64,000 nucleotides of DNA from assembly GCF_030295385.1 (NCBI RefSeq), contig NZ_AP027079.1:930001-994000 (forward strand). The letters are read 5' to 3'. This document shows, piece by piece, positions 58,270 to 64,000 of this stretch (positions are counted from its first letter, which is position 1; every line of letters begins with the position of its first letter). The position numbers and the translations under genes are program-made. The stretch is from Geothrix oryzae. Its GTDB lineage: Bacteria; Acidobacteriota; Holophagae; Holophagales; Holophagaceae. The notes under the pieces were generated by a model. That model did no database searches. It was not told the DNA's origin and saw nothing but the letters and a program-made list of their open reading frames with translations.

Positions 58270-61200
58270 GTGTGCCCATTGATGGAACGCGGAAACCTGG
58301 AGATCGTCGTCCGAGGCGCGGAGGAGCATAACCTCGCGGGTTTCGATGTGCGGATTCCGCGCCGGAGCCTCACGGTCATCACGGGGGTATCCGGCTCCGG
58401 CAAGTCCTCGCTCGCCTTCGACACGCTATTCCGGGAGGGCCAGCGCCGCTTCCTGGGCACCCTGCCATCCTACGCCCGCCAGTTCGTGGGCGGGCTCGCG
58501 CGGCCGGCGGTGCGGAGCATCGGCGGGCTGGGCCCCGCGGTGGCCGTGGGCCAGCGCGCCAGCCTCGCCAATCCACGATCCACCGTGGGCACCCTCACGG
58601 AGGGGTGGGATCTGCTGCGCCTGCTCTTCGCGCGGCTGGGCACGGCACCGGAGGACATCCATCCGACCCGGGGCCTGTTCTCCTTCAACGGCGAGGAGGG
58701 GGCCTGTCCCCACTGCAAGGGGCTCGGCGTGGAAGACCGCCTGGACCTGGACCTGCTGGTGGCCGATTCCGCCAAGTCCTTGAGGGAGGGGGCACTGCGG
58801 GTCAGCACGCCGAACGGCTACCTCATGTACTCGCAGGTGACGCTCCCAGTGCTGGACACCGTGCTGCAGGCCCACGGCGGATCCGTGGACATCCCCTGGA
58901 GGGAGCTGAGCGAGGAGGCGCGCCAGGTGGTGCTCTTCGGCTCCGACCGGCTCAAGGTCCCCTACGGCAAGCATCCTCTGGAGTCGCGCCTGAAGTGGAC
59001 CGGCATCACGGCCCGGCCGCGCCAGGAGGGCTTCTACCGCGGGCTGGTGCCGGTCATGGAGGAGATCCTGCGCGGCAAGCGCAACGACTCGATCCTCCGC
59101 TTCGTCCGGAGCTCCAGCTGCTCCGTCTGCCAGGGCGCACGGTTGCGCCCCGAGGCGCTGGCGGTGACCTGGCGTGGGAAGCGCATCGTGGATCTCGCGG
59201 CCATGACGGTGCGCGAACTCCGGGACGATCTGGCGGGGTTCGAGGGCTCACCCGAGGAAGCACCCGTCCTCGGGCCCATCCGGGCCGACCTGCTGGCCCG
59301 CTGCGAGCTCCTGCTGGAACTGGGGCTGGGGTATCTGACCCTGGATCGCCCGGCCCCCAGCCTCTCCCGCGGCGAGGCCCAGCGGCTGCGCCTGATCAGC
59401 CTGGCGCTGGGGGAGCTGCGGGGCCTGCTGGTGGTCCTGGACGAACCCACGGCCGGCCTCCATCCTCACGAGGTGGGCCGTTTGATCGGGGTGTTGCAGC
59501 GCCTCCGGGACCAGGGCCAGACGGTGGTGGTGGTGGAGCACGATGCCCTCGTGGCCCGCGCCGCCGATTGGCTGATCGACCTGGGGCCCGGACCCGGGCG
59601 GGAGGGTGGGCAGCTGCTGTGGAGCGGCCCGCCTTCCGAGTTCCTGGCGCGAAAGGCCGAGGGGCCTCCCACGCCCACGCAGACCTGGCTGACGACAGGG
59701 CTGGCGACCGGGCCGGCGGAAACCGAGGCCGTGCCCCCGGGCCGACTCTGCGCCGACCAGGGAACTCTGCGCGTGGAGGGCCTGAGCCGGAACAACCTCC
59801 AGAACCTCTCCCTGGAGCTGGAGCCGGGTGCCCTCCATGTGATCTCCGGGGTGTCCGGGGCGGGCAAGACCTCGCTGCTCGAGGAAGTGGTGGCGCGCAT
59901 TCGGGCAGGCCAGGTTCCCGGCGCCGCCTTCCGCCGCATCGTCCAAGTGGACGCCGATCCGATCGGGCGCACACCCCGCTCCAATGCGGCGACCTACACG
60001 GGGGCTTTCGACCTCATCCGCGACCTGTTCGCGGCCACGGCCGAGGCCAAGGCGCGGGGGCTGGGCAAGGGGCATTTCTCCTTCAACACGGCCGGGGGCC
60101 GCTGCGAGGCCTGCGAAGGCGCGGGCGTTCAGGAAGTCGGCATGCGGTACCTGGGCAGCGTGGACCTGGTCTGTGACCTCTGCGGGGGGCGGCGCTTCCA
60201 TCCCGAGGTTCTGGCGGTGCGGTACCGGGACCGGAACATGGCGGACCTCCTGGAGGGGAGCATCGCCGAGGCCGCGGACCTCTTCGCGGACCACCCGAGG
60301 CTCCATCGCGTCCTCGATGCGCTTGTGAAGGTGGGGCTGGGCTACCTGCCCCTGGGCCAGCCCGCCACGACGCTGTCCGGCGGCGAGGCCCAGCGGGTGA
60401 AGCTGGCCACGGAACTGGGCAAGGCCGACAAGGGCCCGGCCCTCATCGCCCTGGACGAACCCACCACGGGGCTCCACGCCGCCGATGTCGCGGTGCTCCT
60501 GGCCGCCTGGGACCACCTGCTCGCGGCGAGCCATACGCTGTTGGTGGTGGACAACGACCGGGAGGTGGTGCGTCGCGCGGACCGCGTGCTGGACCTCGGA
60601 CCCGGGGGCGGCCCCGAGGGGGGGCGTGTGGTGGTCTCGGGCCCTCCGGCCGCCATCGCCGCGTGTCCGGAATCGCTCACGGGCGCCGCGCTGCGGGAGG
60701 CCCTGCCGCCCCTGGTCCCGACCGCCATCCGCGAGGACGATCCACCCATCGAGCTGCTGGGGGTGCGGACCCACAACCTCCGGAATCTCGACCTGGTCAT
60801 CCCTGCGCAGGGCCTGACCGTGGTGACCGGGCCTTCCGGATGCGGCAAGTCCTCGCTGGTCGTCGATACGCTCCTGGCCGAGGCCCAGAACCGCTTTGCG
60901 GACCTGGTCTCCCCCTGGGCGCGGCGCCTCCTGCCGCGGAAGGGCGGTGCCGAGCTGGATGCCGCCCGCGGGCTCCAGGCGGCCGTGGCGGTTCCCCAGC
61001 GGATGGGACGCCGGAATCCCCGCTCCACGGTGGGCACCGTCACCGAGCTGGACGAGCTGCTCCGCCTCCTGTTCGCTCGGGCCGGCGGGCGCCCCTGTCC
61101 CACCTGCGGGGCCCTGGCCCAGGGCGACCGCTGCGGCTGCGGGCAGGGGCTCCCCGGGCTCTGGGCCTCGGATTTCTCGCCTCATTCCGAGCGCGGCGCC

Positions 61201-63225
61201 TGCCCGTCATGCCGAGGATTGGGTTTCCTCCAGCGCTGCGATCCCGAGCGGCTGGTGAGCCACCCGGATCGCCCTCTGGACGCGGGCGCCATGGACGGCT
61301 GCCGTTTCGGCGCCTACCTGGGAGAGGCGGACGGACAGTTCGTGGCCACCCTCCGGCGCGCCGCGGAAGGGGCCGGACTCGACCTCGGGCGGCCCTGGCG
61401 GGAGTTGGGCCCCGAGGAACGCCGGCTGGCCATGTTCGGCACGGGCGGCGTGGTGCACGAGGTGGCCTGGCACTACCGGCGGGGGAAGGTGGCGGGCGTG
61501 CACCGGCTCCAGACGGCGTGGGTCGGTTTCGCGACCCTGGTGGATCGGGAATACGAGCGGATCCATGCCGATCCCAAGGGGGAAGAGCTGGAGGTCCTCC
61601 TGGTGGACAGTCCCTGTCCAGAGTGCGGGGGGGAGCGGCTGAAGGCGGTCGCCCGGAGCGTCTGTTTCGGCGGACTCCGGTTCCCCGAGGCTGCGGGATC
61701 GTCCATCGACCAGGCTCTCGGCTGGCTGGGAGGGCTGGACATCCAGGGGCTTTCCCCGCGGATGGCTTTGCTCACGCACGACCTCCGGGAAGACCTCCGC
61801 CGGCGGCTCCAGGCCCTCGCGGATGCTGGCCTGGGGTACCTGTCCGTGCCGCGGGAGATGGCGAGCCTCTCGGGCGGCGAGGCCCAGCGCGTGCGTTTGG
61901 CGGCCGCCCTGGACGGGGGTCTCGTGGGGGTCACCTACATCCTGGATGAGCCCTCTCGGGGGCTCCACGCACGGGACATCCAGCGTCTGGGCGGCGTGCT
62001 GCGGAAGCTCGCGGAGGCCGGCAACGCGGTCGTGGTGGTCGAGCACGAGAGCGCCCTCATCGCCGCGGCCGACCAGATCCTCGAATTGGGACCCGGGGCC
62101 GGGCCGGAGGGAGGGCGCCTCCTCGCCGCGGGCACGCCGGAGGATCTGAAGCGGCTCCCGGGATCCCGCACCGGCGCCCAGCTCCGCCGCTCCCGCGCCG
62201 CCGCCGGCGGGCAGGTCGGGGCACCTTGGAATCCGGCTGTCCGGGTGCGGGGGGCCAGCCGCCACAACCTCCAGGGCATCGATGTGGCCTTCCCGGCCGG
62301 TGCGCTGGTGGGGGTGACGGGTGTATCCGGAAGCGGGAAATCGACCCTCGTGCAGGAAGTGCTCGCCCCCTCGCTGAGGCATCACCTGCAGGGGCGGGGC
62401 CCCGTAGGCTGCGAGAGCATCGCGCTGACCACGGACATCGGGGAGGTGATCACCGCGAATCAGGAGGGCATGGGCCTGGCGGGCCGGAGTACGGTCCTCA
62501 CCCTCTCGGGCCTGAGCGAGGTCCTCCGCAGGCGCTATGCGGCAACGCCCCAGGCCAAGGCCTTGAAGCTCTCGGCGAGGCATTTCTCCACCGCCGCTCC
62601 GGGCGGCCGCTGCGAGGCCTGTGAAGGCCGGGGCGTGATCACCGTGGCCATGGATCTGCTGCCGGATATCACCGTGGGCTGCGAGGCCTGCCAGGGTCGG
62701 CGCTTCCAGCCCGAGGTGCTGGCATGCCGGGTGGCGGGCCGTTCCATCGCCGAGACGATGGAGGCCAGCGTGGCGGAGCTGATGGAGCCGTTCGCCCAGG
62801 ACGCTCCAGTGGGCAGGTCTCTCGCGGCGCTGCACGAGGTGGGCCTGGGCTATCTGCGGCTGGGCCAGGAGGGGGGCACTCTGTCGGAGGGTGAGCGCCA
62901 GCGCCTCCGGCTGGCGGGCCTGCTGGCCGCGCCCAGGAAGGGAAGGGTCGCCCTCCTGCTGGACGAGCCGACGCGCGGGCTGGGCTTCGAGGATGTGGAC
63001 CGCCTGCTGGCCGCGCTGCGCCGGTTGGCGGGGGAAGGCCATCTCGTCGTGGCGGTCGAACACGACCTGGATTTCATCGCTGCCTGCGATTGGCTGATCG
63101 ATCTGGGCCCCGAGGGCGGCGCCGCCGGAGGGCGCGTGGTGGTCGAGGGATCGCCCGAACAGGTGGCCGCCTGTGTGAACTCCTTCACGGGGCAGGCCCT
63201 GGCGATCCTCCCCACAGGCGGGTGA
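58270..63225 (+). CDS. Double-length UvrA-like ABC ATPase (four nucleotide-binding domains)
   Basis: 1651 residues (GTG 58270; ATG 58282 possible), almost twice a UvrA. Four Walker A sites: GVSGSGKSS (about 39), GVSGAGKTS (527), GPSGCGKSS (853), GVSGSGKST (1350), and four signatures: LSRGEAQR, LSGGEAQR, LSGGEAQR, LSEGERQR. Each half has UvrA zinc modules (CPHCKGLG with CSVCQGARL; CEACEGAG with CDLCGGRRF). Walker A to signature in NBD1 is about 330 residues instead of 450, so the UvrB-binding/insertion region seems short, as in UvrA2-type proteins. Likely DNA-damage or drug-lesion recognition, perhaps UvrB-independent. Confidence 0.88.
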   Translation: MCPLMERGNLEIVVRGAEEHNLAGFDVRIPRRSLTVITGVSGSGKSSLAFDTLFREGQRRFLGTLPSYARQFVGGLARPAVRSIGGLGPAVAVGQRASLANPRSTVGTLTEGWDLLRLLFARLGTAPEDIHPTRGLFSFNGEEGACPHCKGLGVEDRLDLDLLVADSAKSLREGALRVSTPNGYLMYSQVTLPVLDTVLQAHGGSVDIPWRELSEEARQVVLFGSDRLKVPYGKHPLESRLKWTGITARPRQEGFYRGLVPVMEEILRGKRNDSILRFVRSSSCSVCQGARLRPEALAVTWRGKRIVDLAAMTVRELRDDLAGFEGSPEEAPVLGPIRADLLARCELLLELGLGYLTLDRPAPSLSRGEAQRLRLISLALGELRGLLVVLDEPTAGLHPHEVGRLIGVLQRLRDQGQTVVVVEHDALVARAADWLIDLGPGPGREGGQLLWSGPPSEFLARKAEGPPTPTQTWLTTGLATGPAETEAVPPGRLCADQGTLRVEGLSRNNLQNLSLELEPGALHVISGVSGAGKTSLLEEVVARIRAGQVPGAAFRRIVQVDADPIGRTPRSNAATYTGAFDLIRDLFAATAEAKARGLGKGHFSFNTAGGRCEACEGAGVQEVGMRYLGSVDLVCDLCGGRRFHPEVLAVRYRDRNMADLLEGSIAEAADLFADHPRLHRVLDALVKVGLGYLPLGQPATTLSGGEAQRVKLATELGKADKGPALIALDEPTTGLHAADVAVLLAAWDHLLAASHTLLVVDNDREVVRRADRVLDLGPGGGPEGGRVVVSGPPAAIAACPESLTGAALREALPPLVPTAIREDDPPIELLGVRTHNLRNLDLVIPAQGLTVVTGPSGCGKSSLVVDTLLAEAQNRFADLVSPWARRLLPRKGGAELDAARGLQAAVAVPQRMGRRNPRSTVGTVTELDELLRLLFARAGGRPCPTCGALAQGDRCGCGQGLPGLWASDFSPHSERGACPSCRGLGFLQRCDPERLVSHPDRPLDAGAMDGCRFGAYLGEADGQFVATLRRAAEGAGLDLGRPWRELGPEERRLAMFGTGGVVHEVAWHYRRGKVAGVHRLQTAWVGFATLVDREYERIHADPKGEELEVLLVDSPCPECGGERLKAVARSVCFGGLRFPEAAGSSIDQALGWLGGLDIQGLSPRMALLTHDLREDLRRRLQALADAGLGYLSVPREMASLSGGEAQRVRLAAALDGGLVGVTYILDEPSRGLHARDIQRLGGVLRKLAEAGNAVVVVEHESALIAAADQILELGPGAGPEGGRLLAAGTPEDLKRLPGSRTGAQLRRSRAAAGGQVGAPWNPAVRVRGASRHNLQGIDVAFPAGALVGVTGVSGSGKSTLVQEVLAPSLRHHLQGRGPVGCESIALTTDIGEVITANQEGMGLAGRSTVLTLSGLSEVLRRRYAATPQAKALKLSARHFSTAAPGGRCEACEGRGVITVAMDLLPDITVGCEACQGRRFQPEVLACRVAGRSIAETMEASVAELMEPFAQDAPVGRSLAALHEVGLGYLRLGQEGGTLSEGERQRLRLAGLLAAPRKGRVALLLDEPTRGLGFEDVDRLLAALRRLAGEGHLVVAVEHDLDFIAACDWLIDLGPEGGAAGGRVVVEGSPEQVAACVNSFTGQALAILPTGG

Positions 63226-63275
63226 GCCTGCTCCCCTTGGCGGTCTCGACGGTCCGTTCCAAGGGTGGAGATGCG

Positions 63276-63998
63276 CTAATTTCCCGCGGAGGGTTTGTCC
63301 ACGCCGGCCTTTTGGAGAAGCAGCGCAATGTCCCGGGTGGGGGCATTCCCGAAGTAGCGGCCGTACTCCCGGGTGAACTGGGAAACACTCTGGTAGCCGA
63401 CTTGGCGGCCCGCGCTTCCGGCGTCGAGCTTCGTCAGCAGCATGAGGCGCCGGGCCTCCTGCAGGCGCAGCGCCTTCTGGTACTGCAGGGGGCTCATGTC
63501 GGTGACAGCCTTGAAGTGCTGGTGGAAGGAGGAAGGGCTCATGTGGACCAGCGTGGCGAGGCGCTCGACATCCAGCGGTTTGTCGAAGTTGGAACGGACC
63601 CACGACACCGCCTTGGAGATCCGATGGACCTTGCTCTCCTCCTGGCCGATCATCGCGAGCCGCCGGCCGAGGGAGCTTCGCAGCAGCCGGATCAGGATCT
63701 CGTCCATGACCAGGGGCGCGAGCAGGTCGGACTCCCCGGGCTGGGACGCGAGCTCCATGAGCCGCACGACCGCGTTGATCACATGCTCATCCACCTGATC
63801 CACGCAGATGGCATGGCCGTCGTCCCGCTTCGGCAGGCCAAGGGGGTAGACCCTGGCCGTCAGGTCGGCGATGCGGGCAGGGTCGAGGTCCAGCCGAAGG
63901 CCAAGGTAGGGCGCATCCAAGCTGGCCTGGGTGACCTGGGCGGTGATGGGGACATCCACGGAATAGACCAGCATGCGCGAGGCGTCGTACTCGTAGAT
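63276..63998 (-). CDS. AraC-family regulator with AraC_N domain (5' truncated by window edge)
   Basis: About 240 residues visible; the frame stays open to the window end ([18 protein letters not shown]), so the true start lies beyond. AraC_N part ([23 protein letters not shown]) and two C-terminal HTHs: [46 protein letters not shown] and [22 protein letters not shown]. Typical repressor/activator near 300 residues. Convergent with the uvrA-like gene, 50 bases apart. Confidence 0.88.
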   Translation of the reverse strand: MYEYDASRMLVYSVDVPITAQVTQASLDAPYLGLRLDLDPARIADLTARVYPLGLPKRDDGHAICVDQVDEHVINAVVRLMELASQPGESDLLAPLVMDEILIRLLRSSLGRRLAMIGQEESKVHRISKAVSWVRSNFDKPLDVERLATLVHMSPSSFHQHFKAVTDMSPLQYQKALRLQEARRLMLLTKLDAGSAGRQVGYQSVSQFTREYGRYFGNAPTRDIALLLQKAGVDKPSAGN

Positions 63999-64000
63999 CT

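Overview
The window is a 64 kb piece of a bacterial chromosome. From about 13.9 kb rightwards it is high-GC with the gene content of a core chromosome: class A RNase P RNA, RecO, RsmG, YbeY, YebC, RluB-type pseudouridine synthase, PgsA, RibA, FeoAB, Fur. Gene style (many signal peptides, Pro/Ala/Lys-rich tails, SpoIID/LytB protein, FDH with a NuoG-like N-terminus, a double-length UvrA) would fit an Acidobacteriota such as Geothrix/Holophaga, but that taxonomic guess comes from overall impression, not from a marker gene, and is weak.

Left region, 1-13.9 kb, is accessory. 1-2.2 kb carries the end of a DNA phosphorothioation (Dnd) operon: dndD (5' end outside the window) and dndE. Facing it is a very AT-rich DUF262-DUF1524 protein of the SspE/GmrSD type, a plausible effector that reads phosphorothioate or other modified DNA. 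From 12.07 kb down to 4.56 kb runs one minus-strand train of ten genes whose junctions are mostly 4-base ATGA overlaps or gaps of a few bases: ADP-ribosylglycohydrolase, small membrane protein, unknown protein, PP2C phosphatase, YbjN-like protein, unknown protein, ParB, ParB-like HTH protein, beta-CASP-like metallo-beta-lactamase nuclease, SNF2 helicase. Base composition changes inside this train near 8.5-8.8 kb, so it may be two modules joined. The ParB / HTH / nuclease / helicase module beside Dnd is the best candidate for an undescribed defence or DNA-processing system. A broken NERD/UvrD-like helicase lies beyond it, and at 13,838-13,882 is the 3' half of a tRNA gene (anticodon loop to CCA, anticodon CCU by position). 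This looks like the attachment-site scar that ends the island on its right; the intact tRNA would lie left of the window.

Right region, 13.95-64 kb, is ordinary chromosome. 13.95-23.4 kb: a secreted protein, dCMP deaminase, a formate dehydrogenase-like molybdoenzyme, and a coupled set of a Gfo/Idh/MocA oxidoreductase, a serine hydrolase and SpoIID. 23.5-27.3 kb: membrane protein and two secreted peptidases (M14, S41). 27.4-34.6 kb: YebC, YbeY, RsmG, LysM protein, PfkB kinase, Smr-like protein, outer-membrane protein. 34.6-42.2 kb: two related coiled-coil secreted proteins, Uup-type ABC-F, MarR, transglutaminase-like protein, Spy-like protein, RecO. 42.3-46.6 kb: an MCP-like membrane protein with an unusual C-terminal domain, a TonB-type protein, rnpB and a nested palindromic repeat. 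46.6-53.9 kb: GNAT, MFS, methyltransferase, a winged-helix protein divergent from Fur, adenosine deaminase, NrnA, RibA, DUF2721. 53.9-64 kb: pseudouridine synthase, PgsA, feoAB plus a small Cys-rich protein, a 1651-residue tandem UvrA and the 3' part of an AraC regulator.

Two likely frameshifts (PP2C start, helicase) both look like five-C runs read as four, so a base-calling or assembly error should be excluded before calling these genes dead.
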